A stretch of DNA of 64,000 nt, taken from NCBI GenBank assembly GCA_029207755.1, contig JARCOQ010000012.1, positions 18,091,740 through 18,155,739 of the forward strand, given 5' to 3'. The stretch comes from Chamaea fasciata. Its lineage: Eukaryota; Chordata; Aves; Passeriformes; Sylviidae. Both the position numbers and the translations under genes were made by a program. The notes under the pieces are model-generated. The model was not told the DNA's origin. It did no database searches and was given only the letters and a program-made list of their open reading frames with translations. Shown piece by piece: positions 34,865 through 46,480 of this stretch. Position 1 is the first letter of the stretch, and every line of letters starts with the position of its first letter.

Positions 34865-34877
34865 GAACCTTTGACCG
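34865..34877 (-). promoter_or_regulatory. DR1-type nuclear receptor element in CEBPA proximal promoter
   Basis: On the minus strand the 13-mer CGGTCAAAGGTTC consists of two near-AGGTCA half sites in direct repeat with one spacer base, about 50-60 bp upstream of the TATA box. This is the architecture bound by HNF4, PPAR/RXR and COUP-TF, which act in the tissues where CEBPA is expressed. Binding is inferred from the motif only. Confidence 0.4.
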
Positions 34878-37210
34878 CCGCGCAGCCGGCTCCCAGCGCC
34901 CCGGCCGGGCACGGCCACCTCCCGCCCGCCCCCGGGAGCCGCCGCACCGCACCGCACCGCACCGCGGGCAGAGCGCCCCGCGCTCCTCGGCCCCCCCTTC
35001 CCCTCCTCCCGCCGCCGCCCCCAGCTCGGCGGGCGCTGAGCGCTGGGCGACTCCCGCCAAGGAAAGTCCGCGCTGAACAGAGGCCCGGGGGAACGGCGCG
35101 GGGACTTTGCGCTCGGCGGGGCAGGGCGGCCAAAGGCGCCCCGAACGTTTCCAGCGCCCGCTCTGCGCCGAGAGCTTCGGCCCAGCGCTCCCCGGCCGCG
35201 CTTCGCAGACAGTCTCAAAGTTCACCGTCCGCGCGTACTTGCACATATTTGCCCAGTCGGAAATATTCGCCCCGTCGGGCTTGGGACCCGAGGCGCTGCC
35301 TCACCGGCGGGGGTTGCCTGCCGGCAGAGCCCTGTAGCCGGCGGGCTCGGAGCAGCGGCGTTCCAGCGCGGCCCGGCTCCGCCGGCGGGACCCGCGGGGC
35401 TCGCCCGCTCACAGGGGGACCCGCGGAGCCCGGCCCCGAGCGCCGCCGGAGCCTGTCCGGGATGGCGCCCGGCGGACAGGGGCGGGCGGCGGAGGGTGCC
35501 CGGCTCCGCTGCTCGGCGGCGATCGGCTGCCATCTCCGGCGCTTACCGCCGGTGCCAAGCGCGGAGGAGCTGCCCCGCCTGCACGGAGCAGCCCGCGTCG
35601 GGTCACCTGCGGGCCGCTTCACTCCCCGCACGAATCGAGCAGGTAGATTTAACGACGGATTTCCCTCCAAGCACACTAAGCAATCTCGATCAGAGCCGGG
35701 CACGGGCCGCCTCCCGGCCTTGACCCGGGATAACCGCGGGCGCAGCCGGGCCCGGTATCCCCGTGTACCGCGGTGTGTGCCCGGCCCCGCCGCAGCAGCC
35801 TTCCCAGCCTCCGTTTTCTGCGGGTTTTGAAGGTCATCAATATTCCCGCAAGTGCGGGACTGGAGAGGACCCTGCGTGTCCCAGCCACCGCTCCCCGCCG
35901 CCGGGGTGTGCACCTCCATGTGGCTCCTGGGTACGGGCCACTGGCTCCCTAGGAGCCTCCGTCTCAAACTTCAGTTCGGGAGGGCTGAGGGTGCACAGAA
36001 TTCCATCACTCGCAGTACGCAGAATAGACGTGTCTATCCCTACCTGCACAGTACCCGGGTGCAGTCCCACGGGCATTTAGCTCTCCTGGTCCTGAAGGTC
36101 CCTTTGAAAGGACGAGCCAAGCTCACTGGAGTAGATGCGGGCTTAAAATTGCTACAGAAAGATCTGCAGGGGAAATTAATCAAACATAGTGATGGCCGGA
36201 GGGGAAAAAAATGCAATTCTTAGTTCTGAGTGTTTTAGTAAAACAGGAAATTGTGACAGTAAATTCCTCAGAAAGGGTTTGACAGATTTCTTGCAATTAA
36301 AAATAATTGACAAAGGATCCAACAGGAAACAAAAATGACAATGTACCAACCCCCTTGTTTTTGTTTCACACAATGCAGGTGTGAACTGTTTCAGGAGCAA
36401 ATGCAAGCCCATCAGAGCCAGTGTCCTCTCAGGAGAATGGATTCTGTAATTACAGCAGGGAAACATTAATTTACAGATTGCAGAATATGCTTTTCACTAT
36501 CAATTGAAAAAAATTAATCCTACATTGTTTTTATATGCAGTCAGTATTTTCTGAAATGATATACCTTGGTTTCAATGCAGTAGCAGTGCCCCACAGGGCT
36601 GCTTCCACAGGGAGCTGCAGCACAGTCTGAGCAATGAAAACACTCACAAGAACTCTGAACAAAGCCCTGCTACAGAGGAAAAGCCTCAGGTCTGTGACAG
36701 GAGTCAGTTTTAGGTGTTTCAGAGTGGAGAGTAAAATATCCCTGACTGCACCCAACTGTCCAAATTCTTCTTGTTCTACTCAGGTGAACCAATTTCCATA
36801 AATGGGACAAACACAGAATTGGACTTTTTCCCTGCTGAGAGAAATATCATCTGGAATAAAAGCTGGTAAGCAGTTTATGCTCAGAGTTTTCAAGAGGCCT
36901 TGTCTGCCTCTGAAGTCAACAGAAACAGGAATAGGCCATGAGCATATAAAATAAAAAGTCAATGCTGCACGAAACAGCAGAAGGATAACTAAGAAAGCGT
37001 AAGCAGAAGTATATCACAAAGTTTGTGATTTAATACTACCTACGCCTCTCTAGTCTTTAAAACACTCTCATATTTTATAATCATTCTGAAATTAAGGCCT
37101 AACTACATATTAAAAAAATAAAGTAAATCAGAACATTTAGGATCAGATTCCATTCCTAATTACTGTAATTAACGAACAAGTCCCCACAATTTAAGGACTG
37201 GTTTGCTCAG

Positions 37211-37263
37211 TTTTTTTTTTTTTGTTTGTTTTTTTTGTTTTTTTTTTTTTTTTTTTTTTTTTT
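37211..37263. repeat. T-rich tract with sparse G
   Basis: Fifty-three bases of T interrupted only by three G residues. On the minus strand this is an A-rich tract; no retrocopy is visible beside it. Confidence 0.85.
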
Positions 37264-39477
37264 ACATAGACCCCTTTTATCTAAGTTAAGAACTTTTAAG
37301 TCTTCTATTTTTACGCAGAAACCTAAATTCCTGTTCAAATTATTTTAATATGGTATAAAATGAAGTTCCCAGCCTAATCAAAAAGACCTTTGTCTTTTTC
37401 TCTTCCCTCCCTGTTTGAAGACAAATAAAATGTTTAGAACCAGATCATCCCTAAACAAGCACAAATGCTTATATCTACATTCATTTCAACAGTGATTGAT
37501 ACAAAATATTTCAAATATTAAAGAGAAAACTTGTTGCTTAAGTTACATGAACCAGGGAGCTGATTTAACTAAGAGAGGAAGGATGCGTGTTGCACTCTGG
37601 CTCCCTAAAGCAGCACTGTCAACTCTTGAGGGTGCTATTCTTCCATCCCAAAGCAGATCTTGCTGTCCAGAAGCTCAGGGAGGGTGAGTAAAGTGCTCCA
37701 CAATTCAAAACAGCAGCAAAGGGTCATCTATTCTGAGTCAGCTGCACTCCCTTCTCCTTAGGGAAGGAAACTGAACAGAAAAACATAACTGTGAAGAATG
37801 TGACTAAGTGCATTTGATATTATTAAGAGTTTTTAATTGCACTGGATCACTGAAATCTCTTTATTTCACCTGAGCTCTGCTCCTGTGTTGTTCTCAGGCT
37901 CCAGAATGGGTTCCTGGCTGCAGGATGTTGGCTGGCTCTGCAGGCTGTGGGCAGGATGGTGCTCTGCTTGCTGATCCAACAGCCTGGCAGTTTGTGCACA
38001 ACACAGCATGTGGCAGCCCTGTTAGGAACCAGAGCGCAACTGCACATTTATTTTACTACCTTGTTAAACCAGAATATTTCGTTGCTACTGACAAAGCTCC
38101 AGGCAGGAGTCTGCACGCAAAACTTAACTTCTTGGGGTGAGTGGCAGCAACAGCCCAGCCTCTCCTCTCTCCCACCTGCAGAACTGGTGGGGGCAAAGAA
38201 GACGGGGGTGGGCACTGTGGGACAGCTGCCCTGGGAGTGACAAGAGGATATTTTCCTCGGCTGTGTCCTGAGTGCACCTGGGGAGGCAGGCATGGAGCAG
38301 CCGTGGTTTCCTATGCAAATAGAGAGCTGGCAATCTACCATCTTACTTGTTGTGGTACACTGAAACACAAACTTCTCCCCTCCCCTGTAGTGTTTTCTGC
38401 CCCAGGGAGGAGACACATGATACTGCACATAAAAGCTGCCACACATGACAATTTTCAAAGGAAGAGACTTTATATGCCAAAGCCTTGGAGGCCTGTAGAT
38501 CAGTATGCAGCAGTGTGTGACAGCCCAACCAGAACCTTCCCTTCAGCTGGGAAAGGCAGCTGGGGACTGCTTATCATTTTTCAATGTGCATTTTGGTCCA
38601 ACAATAGATGATTTAATGACTTATCATTAAAGCTTTTCTCCTTTGGAGAAACACATCTCCAAGGTGAACCAACTCAAATCCACGCGGTCTTCCTCTTCTT
38701 TTTTTTTGTACCATTCCCTTGTTTTCAGAGTGTCTATGACCATGTCCTCAATTCTTGCTATCCTTGTGCTCTACTGACTTCCGGATCTTCTACTGAGACC
38801 TCAGTCCTTTGCAATTTCGAAGCCAGGTGACCCAGGGCATCTTTTCACTTCCATTTACTTGATAACAGCTCACTTCCACTCAAATGACCCTCACAGCCCA
38901 ATCTGTTTCTAGTTTGTCACCTGTAATCTTGCACCAATCAGTCTGTGTTGTTTCTTATCCATTGACAATCTTTGGATGCTTAATGAGCCATTGCATACAC
39001 AGTTCCTGTCTTATAATTAGGACCATATTTCACTGACCACATCCATGGTGCTCAAAACACTGCAGATGTTTTTCAGATACAGGATTAAGTCCTGTTCCAA
39101 AGAACACACACTTGAAATACCACCAAAAAAACCCCAAACAAGTGACACTGTTGCTCCTAACCTCTCAGTGTACTGTTTCTTCTGCAGTACTAGGCCATCA
39201 CCTTTCCTTCAAGACTTCCACAAATGATGTTATGATGTTCAATAGTAGTTTTCCTAATGGTAGGCATCAGTTATCCCTTTGTTCAGTATTTCGCCTATCC
39301 ACAATCATCCATTCTCTCTCTCTTTAGTCTTTCACCTCTGATTAAATGATAACCTCCTTTCATTCACACCTGAATTTCCAATCTTTTGTCTTTACCTTAC
39401 AAACTTCAGTGGTTTCTCTCATCATGAATGGCTCATCATCTTTAATTTGCTCATGCTACATCTCCCTGGATGATGAA

Positions 39478-39610
39478 GTAGTTTATTACCTCTATTTCAT
39501 AGCTAGAGAGCTGTGAGATGGAATGACTTGTCAAGGCCATCCAAGAAATACATAAAAAGCTGAGCATTTAATGTCTCCTGTGCCCTAATATTAGCCTGCT
39601 AATATCACCA
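39478..39610 (-). mobile_element. Ancient SINE/L2-like relic
   Basis: Plus-strand text TTATTACCTCTATTTCATAG, GAGAGCTGTGAGATGG, GAATGACTTGTCAAGGCCAT and a diverged tRNA-like end near 39570-39600 follow the reverse complement of the old amniote SINE (TTATTATCTCCATTTTACAG, GAGGCACAGAG, AAGTGACTTGCCCAAGGTCA). Divergence is high. Confidence 0.5.
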
Positions 39611-40108
39611 CCAATGAGCATGCAAAAGTTTGACTGCTGCATTCCTACAAAGGAAATCCTTTCATACAATGCCTTCTTGTTTGTTGGTTTTTTAAATTGA
39701 AATAGTTAGATCATTTTTTTTTATCTGAAATAAATTTATCCCTGAGGTGAACTGCCAAGGAAATGTAATTATTTTTGATTTTTGCCATTGTATGCCTAAA
39801 GAAACATATAAAAAATACAGCTTGTTTTCTTCTAGACCCTAGCCCTAGTCTACTGATTGAAGATTCTCATTGATCTCAGCAGGAACCTGTGCAGACTCTT
39901 ACCTGGCATACAAATTATGCAGCAGAACAGTAAAAGGGCATCCTACCCCAAACTCATCTCCCAAGTGTATTTTTAGGGAGGTGTTCTTGAAATACTCTCT
40001 GAACATTATGGCTCTCAGACTTTGGCTAGCTACTTTTCATGGCATTATAAAAGAGGTAGTCCAAATCCAGAGATTTAAAATCCTTGTAAATCCAGAAAAA
40101 CTATACTT

Positions 40109-40123
40109 CCCCCCCCCCCCCCC
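40109..40123. repeat. C15 homopolymer
   Basis: Fifteen consecutive C residues in otherwise AT-rich intergenic DNA; unusual because long C runs are much rarer than A/T runs. Length is prone to sequencing error. Confidence 0.85.
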
Positions 40124-41552
40124 TCAGGTGACACCAACTTCTGGCATTTAATTAAGATGCTCTCAAAGTGCCTACACAAGCTGTGCAGGGAATTTAGATT
40201 TACAAATCTCAGTGTCCTGAACTGCACCTAAAACTAGATGCTGAAATAACAGCAACTTAATAGTCTTGTCAGCAGGACTGCACACCTGGGTTAGCATCAG
40301 TATTTACCAAAATCCTGCTAGTTAGAGCAGTAGCATCTCCTCACTTGTATGAGTAATTCACTCTGATACCCAAAGTACATTGTGATTATAAGCTTCTCCT
40401 TAAAACAGCAATTTGCAATACAACCTAAAGTGCCATCTAAGGCCAAACAGCTACACTGGTTTCAAAGCACACACTGGGAGGTAGCACTGAATCACAAAGA
40501 AGGAAATACCCTTGTTTGTCTCTTATACGTGTGCCTCTTGTATATGACTGTGCATTAAACCTTTGAAAATATTCATGTAGTCATCCTGCAACATTATTCA
40601 TACCTCTCCTTCTAATGTAAAAGGTCATTTTTAAGCATAACTTTTTGGCAGTCCATAGTCAATCTAAAATCATCTGGTTTCAGAAAGGTGAGCTAGTACT
40701 TGAGAAGACTGCTTAAGTAATGAGGAAGCTTGCCACTGACATAGATGTTACATTTTGCTTTCAAAATGCAAATCTAAGTCAGTTCAAAAGACTTTCAAAA
40801 AGATGAGAGCATGTCTCAGGCTTCATCACTCTTTATTAACAGGTTTGCAATGTAGATGTCATTTTTTGAGGTTAAAAGAAAAAAAAAAAAAAAGACAAAA
40901 GTACCAAAAAATGTTCCAGAAGCATTTAGCAGAAATACCGAAAAGCATTTTCCAGAAGTATGGGAAGAGATGCTTTGCTACACAAAGAATGTACAATTAG
41001 AAGAAGACATGAAAAGTGAGAGCTATGGGACTAGAAATGATGAGGAAGATCAACTTATAAAAATAGTCATGGCATTTTTTAAATTACATATTTTGGTACA
41101 TGACACATCCTGTCATACAACTTAGTCCTTGACATGGACTAAATTCTATGTTCTCATCCTACTTACTCCCCTTTAGGAGAGGTCATCACAAGGATCAAGA
41201 TTAGGCTAAAGAGTGAAAATGTGGTAAAAGTTTACATTCCTTAGTACAAAATGGATCTGAAAGCCTCATGCTGTTGTCTCACAGATGAAGACATTGCTAA
41301 ATCCATGTCAGACTTCAGCCCTCAGAGACCTCAAGGATCTGGTGGACTTTTCCCACTACTCTTACAGTGAAGCTATTGTGTGATTCACTGGTCAGACACT
41401 GGCATAACCCATGACCTCACAGTTTTTCATTTCCAGCCTGCAAATATTTGATGTTGAAAATACCTATGGAATTAAGATTTTAAAATATGAAGATAATATG
41501 GTTTTGGTGCAAAGCTTCTTTTATTAATGTCATAGAGCATTCAACTTCAGTG

Positions 41553-41596
41553 GCAGAAAGTTTTGGGAACACTCTAAACTCATATTTTAGAATGTC
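41553..41596 (+). repeat. 44-bp dispersed repeat, copy A
   Basis: Forty of 44 bases match 44830-44873 in the same orientation, without gaps; both begin GCAGAAAGTTTTGGGAACAC and end AATGTC. Homology stops abruptly on both sides. Either an unrecognised repeat family or a local duplication. Confidence 0.75.
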
Positions 41597-43427
41597 AGGT
41601 TCTGTAAGTATTGACTCTAAAGTAAGGAAGCAATTTTACTGCTCAGAGCACATGCCATCTTGTATCTTAAAATCTGACCCCCCTGTTGAGATAAATTCAG
41701 TTTTCTTTAATTATCCCACTATTAGCCCAGGGATTATTGGCATGAGTAATCCAAGCAAGAGCTTGCCTACTAAATAAAAAATGTCAATGGCAGCAAGAGG
41801 AAAGGGAGCTCAGCAAAGTTCTTAGAGTCATTCAGTGACATCACCAGTGAATCCAAGCCGTGATCAAACCAACCACCAGCATGGGGGAACAACAGGTGCA
41901 CAGAGGAAGGAATCAAGTCAGAGGCAATCTCACCTTGAAAAGGATCACAGTTTTGTTATCAGTTTCAAGTTAATCATAGTGGCACTTCTGGCACCAGAAC
42001 TTCCTTGACTCTCCTAGGGGTAACCAGTGCACGGAGATGAGGCCAAGGAGGCAGCTCATCCTCTGGGGCTGGCACGCAGTGCTGATGTTCCATCTGTGCC
42101 ACACTGACCCTGCAGCAGGCTCAGGGCAGCACCAGCTCTCCTGTAGCAACTGGCAGGTGGTGGCATGAGATGTGGTCCTTCCTTTCTGCAGGGATTTCCA
42201 AGGTCACTTGAACAAAAGCAGAGAGAGAACCTGGCACTCCTGCCTGCTGGGATAACACCTATTCTGACCTATTCTCAGCCTTCACAGGAAGAGAAGTTGC
42301 TCACAGTAACATTCAGCATGACACTCCTGTTAGTAGAAAGAAGGAGTCTTTACTCACCACTGCACAAGTTCCTCAAGACCTTCATATTTACATTTTTTTG
42401 TTTAAACTGGAATCTTATGCTTTAGGTAAAACAAGTCTTAAACTTTATTGAAATAAGAGTTAATCATAAAGCAAGAAAGTCTAATGATCAGTAGGGATTT
42501 CCTGAAAGGATCAAAGACAGATAAAAATCTAGAATGCAAAGTTTCAAAATTTTGGAGGAAAACAGGGCTGGCTACTTCAAATGATGATGGAATAAACCAT
42601 TCCTTCTGCTTAGTGTTTAAAGGCAGCTGACATCTGAGCTACAGAATACTTGAAATAAATATTAACAGAATTCATATTAATACAATCAGAAGATTTCTTT
42701 TGATGGAAGCCATTATATTTTTTACTCATGTTATGGAATCATAAAAGTATTTAGTTTGCAAAAATATTTCAGAAAGTAAAAAGCCAGTGACAGTGCTAGG
42801 TTTTTTGTAAGGTTTGGGTATCTAAATGCTCATAAACAATGCTGAAAAGACACTGCCCTTCAGATAGGAGGGAGCAACAATGTCATGTGACTTACCTGGC
42901 CATAATTAATAGTGGAGCTAAGTATAATCAAGGCAAATCATTCAGCAAGAGCCCAGGGCCAAGAGATTTCTAATTCCAAACAAAAAATCCTTGCAAAGTA
43001 CTTGTGTTTCCAAGTAAAAAAAATAACGAACTATGGAATGGACTCCCATATAGCAAAAATGTCTATTTTTTTTTCTTCTGCTGTAATTAAAGATAGGAAA
43101 TGGGAATAAGGTTTTGGACTCTAAATTATTCACTTTGAATAATTCTTTCAAGCCTAAACAATTATGCTAGATGCTAATTTTAATCAAATTACATGTAATA
43201 TGTTAATGTGAGTATAAATCCTACATTCCTTGACAAACACCAAGATTATATTAATGTTACATAATTATATTAATGGGGAATATGAGCAGTACAAGCTGCT
43301 CACATCTATGACGTGAATGTGGTAAATATAAAGTGAAATTCAACTTGGCAAAGTAAAATTTAATTTCGGAAAAATAACTCCTGTCCTCTTTAAAGCAGGC
43401 AAAAATTCCAGATTTTTAATTACGGGA

Positions 43428-43458
43428 GTTGCATGATTCTAAAAAGAATTCGTGCAAC
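43428..43458. other. Imperfect hairpin with GTTGCA/TGCAAC arms
   Basis: A 13-bp stem with one bulged base and one T-G pair, closing an AAAA loop. The arms start GTTGCA and end TGCAAC, which are C/EBP-like half sites. In AT-rich intergenic DNA between the two C/EBP genes. Confidence 0.6.
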
Positions 43459-44177
43459 ATGCTTTAGTGTTGGGTGCTACAGTTCTTGCTTTTGTTTTAC
43501 TAAAATACGTGACTTTAAAAGGCATATGATGATTTAAAGACCTGTGTGGCACAGAAGCCATAGCATTCACGGCTGAATCCATGCTGCTTGTCTGCAATCT
43601 GACACTCAGCTGCAAAAGACAAGGACAGGAAAGTGTAACTTGGCACAGAACCCCGTTGCTCCCTGTCAGAGAAACAGCTGCTGACAGTTACCACAGCCAA
43701 CACAGCTGGCATTTATGTTGGGCGAGACAGTACAGCTGATAGTGGGTCAGGATTTTCGGTTTAAAAAGGGGCTATTCCCCATCAGCATGAATGTTCTGGG
43801 ACCTTTAGAAAGGCTTACTAGCTGGAAGTATTTATGTGACTAAGGGCAGGGCTTATGGACTATTTACATGTAATTGAAGTCCTCAAGAGATCATTTGCAT
43901 CTACGGTAGGGTCTAGACCACATGGGAGTTACTTTTCTCCTTTATTAAGAAACTGAAATAAACACCACTCACCCATCTCAGGATGTCTCTGATAAAGTCT
44001 GAGGCTCCCATTTCCTTCTCTTTTATGGAAGTCGAAGACTGTGGGACTCCTGACTACAGCTGTCCCTTGTACATAGCTGTGCAAGTTCAGATGCTGTTTC
44101 CAAGGGATATGCAAAAAGTGGTGCCAGTGTTTAATAGAAGACAATCAATGTATGTGTCTCTATTAAGAGGAAACGCT

Positions 44178-44249
44178 GTATGTTCAAAGTGCGGGAAACG
44201 CTGCAGGAAGAGTTCAGATCTTGTGATGTATCAACTGCAAACTCAGTCC
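44178..44249 (+). pseudogene. Possible relic resembling one C2H2 zinc finger
   Basis: The frame reads VCSKCGKRCRKSSDLVMYQL, close to the common C2H2 finger text (CSxCGKxFxxSSDLVxHQ), but both zinc-binding histidines are replaced (Tyr and Gln) and no second finger or TGEKP linker flanks it. It may be a decayed fragment of a zinc-finger gene or a chance match. Confidence 0.2.
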
Positions 44250-44829
44250 TAAGGAAGGTGCTTTGCCCCAGTGCCCCTTGCCTCTTTGTTTCACTGGCCT
44301 CAGAGCTACACGGTCAAATCTCCCTTGCAGCACTAAAATGCCTCTAAGTCCTTGGATCTACATATTCTGATCATATCCATTTGGTGGGGGAGTATCCGAA
44401 TGTGTGACTTACCAAATTTTAAGTGGACTGAAAACCTTTCCAGAAATCTCTTAAAAAGCACTCAGAAAGAAAGTCAAAGAATGCAGCTCTTCAGTTTCCA
44501 TAGCTCAGCTACTGGTGCTGCTATAGCATCAGGTGTCTGAGAGCTGACTGTGAACTGCACAAGAACTACAGCCTTCATGTGAGGGACGCCAAAGATACAT
44601 GGGCTGTTTCAGACTGCTGCAGTACTCTCCAATGGTGCCATACACTGGTGTTGAAAAAATGCCTCTACATTAAATCAGTGTTCACACAAATGAAATATTT
44701 TATTATGAACTTTTTGTGTTTAAGGCATTGGAATTCGTTTTGAAAAACTGAGTTTTTTCGGTTGTCTATGGCACCACTAAAGCACAACATCCCATGTTAT
44801 CTTGCTAGCAGTGCAGAAAAGTTTGCAGT

Positions 44830-44873
44830 GCAGAAAGTTTTGGGAACACACTCGACTCATATTTTAAAATGTC
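44830..44873 (+). repeat. 44-bp dispersed repeat, copy B
   Basis: Partner of 41553-41596, with the same start (GCAGAAAGTTTTGGGAACAC) and four substitutions. The two copies lie 3.28 kb apart. Not part of any element recognised here. Confidence 0.75.
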
Positions 44874-46124
44874 TCAAAGCTGGTGTTCTCTGGAAGTGGC
44901 TGCCTGTGTGTAAATTCCTGCTAGGAGTACACATACACCTACATGCAGCCATTCTGTCTTCATTTTGTTCACAGGAAAGAAAAAGGCCACCATGTGCATT
45001 AGACCCTTTGTCCCACTTGCTGAGCCCCTTAATGTCAAAGGACTTTACACAAGAAGAAAAAGAGAACATGATATGAAAGCACACATAAACAAACATACCT
45101 TGAAGAATCTCTCTTCCTGGTAAGCAAAGTCTCTTTCTCCGACTGCCAAGTCACATTTACAATAGGACTACAGGTGACTTGAAAGCAAAGCCTGTACTCC
45201 TTGGAGGAGAGCCTCAAGAACCTGCACAAATGATTGTGACTTTTAACATATTCATTATGCACTTTCCACAATTCTGTGCACCTTGGTGAAATCCTCTTTA
45301 GAATGTGTATGCTCAGCAAATATTGAGTCTGCAGCAAAAGACTTCAGGGACAGCAGTGCTTTTGTAGAGTAAATCTCAGCGTCTGCCAGCTGGCTGCAGG
45401 TGGTTGATTGCCAGTGCACATGCAGCACTGGGAGTCCATGAGAGCAGGTTCAGTGTTTTGTAGTGTTCTGTGCTGTCATCAGCTTTTCCTTTGCATGTTA
45501 CTCTCTTTTGCCCCTTATTTTTGCGAACAGGTTGTTCCACTGTAAGTCAGTGACATCAACTCTGTTGTAATATCGCTGAACCTGATTTTTCTTCTTGGGA
45601 AGGGTTCCTGGTAACTTCAGCTGGTGTCTTAATTGTGGGAGAACTTCTGATCACATAAATCATGCCTGATGCATGAAACCCCCACATGATGGCTAAACAA
45701 CTCAGAACGAGGAGACTCCTCTTGTATGGAGATTTGCCAAGTTGAATTTCACAGTCATTGAGGTGCACAAACATGAATGCAAAGGACATGCAGTGATGGA
45801 GGGAGCACAAAGTTTCTCCTATCAGAGGGAAGTCTGATCTGGTTACAGCTGAGAGGAGAGAAAACCAGATATTGTTGTTCCTGGAACATGCTACAAAGTG
45901 TTTTCTTCTACAAATTTGTCTGCAATGTTTATATTCAATACAAACCCAGATTGTGTCTTGTAAATTCACAATGACAGAGATAATCAGAACTCTGTAAGTG
46001 GAAGTGCAATTGCTTTGTTCTCCTGGGAGCCTGTATTACGTTTGAAGGTTGGCAGAGCCAAAGCAGAAAGCTGTGCCCCACTGTTTCTTTGAAAACTACT
46101 TCTGTTTCAGGAGGCAAGAGAACT

Positions 46125-46480
46125 GATGCCTTGGAGTGGCTACCTAAAACAGAGGCTAGACAAAATTCAGAGAATAAAAGTATTTCTTGAAGGCCTTCAA
46201 GAGGTGCACCTCGGGCAGTCAAAAGCCTCCGAGAGGGGCTACACCCAAGACGGACAATGATCACGAGTTTTTCAGACAGTTTTAAGTTTGGTCTGTTTAC
46301 ATATCAGGGGTTAATCCTCCAATTACATTTTCAGGTAATGAAGTAATTTACTCCAAGTTTGTCCCCCCCAGTTCACTGTTGTTTACATCTCTTGGGGCCT
46401 GAGACAATAAGGCGTCCTTGAGTTTCAGGCCTAGAGAGGAATTGTTTTGTCTGAATAAAATGAGAGAACAGTGGCTGACA
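46125..46480 (-). mobile_element. LTR-like endogenous retroviral element, minus orientation
   Basis: Read on the minus strand this segment begins TGTCAGCCACTG and ends GGCATCA, so it has TG...CA ends. Its 3' half has a U5-like layout, with CTTTTATTCTCTGAATTTTG following a degraded poly(A) hexamer region. The text resembles a common avian ERV LTR that I recognise from memory, but I cannot name the subfamily. No internal retroviral genes flank it, consistent with a solo LTR. The flanks show no clear target-site duplication, so the exact ends are uncertain. Confidence 0.5.

Larger units (their letters stand above)
33540..35830. promoter_or_regulatory. CEBPA: CpG island spanning CEBPA gene and promoter
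   Basis: Continuous GC- and CpG-rich sequence covers the whole CEBPA CDS, its 5' UTR and about 1 kb upstream, falling off sharply into AT-rich DNA by about 36.1 kb. The composition creates several long spurious open frames on both strands, including one antisense to the CDS. The upstream part (34.85-35.8 kb) is where a divergent non-coding transcript would start if the bird has one as mammals do, but no exon structure can be read there. Confidence 0.8.
35831..46124. other. CEBPA-CEBPG intergenic DNA, left part
   Basis: AT-rich after 36.1 kb. It holds the T-rich tract, the SINE relic at 39.5 kb, the C15 run, an A15 run at 40879-40893, the 44-bp repeat pair, the hairpin at 43.43 kb and the zinc-finger-like frame. 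A weak further SINE-like trace (GTCATTCAGTGACATCACC) is near 41829. No gene seen. Confidence 0.55.

Noticed and set aside
34605..35246. Treating the whole upstream open frame as part of C/EBP-alpha
   Set aside because: It runs through the TATA box and upstream promoter; only the part after the start site can be transcribed, and the conserved protein starts at MEQANFYEV.
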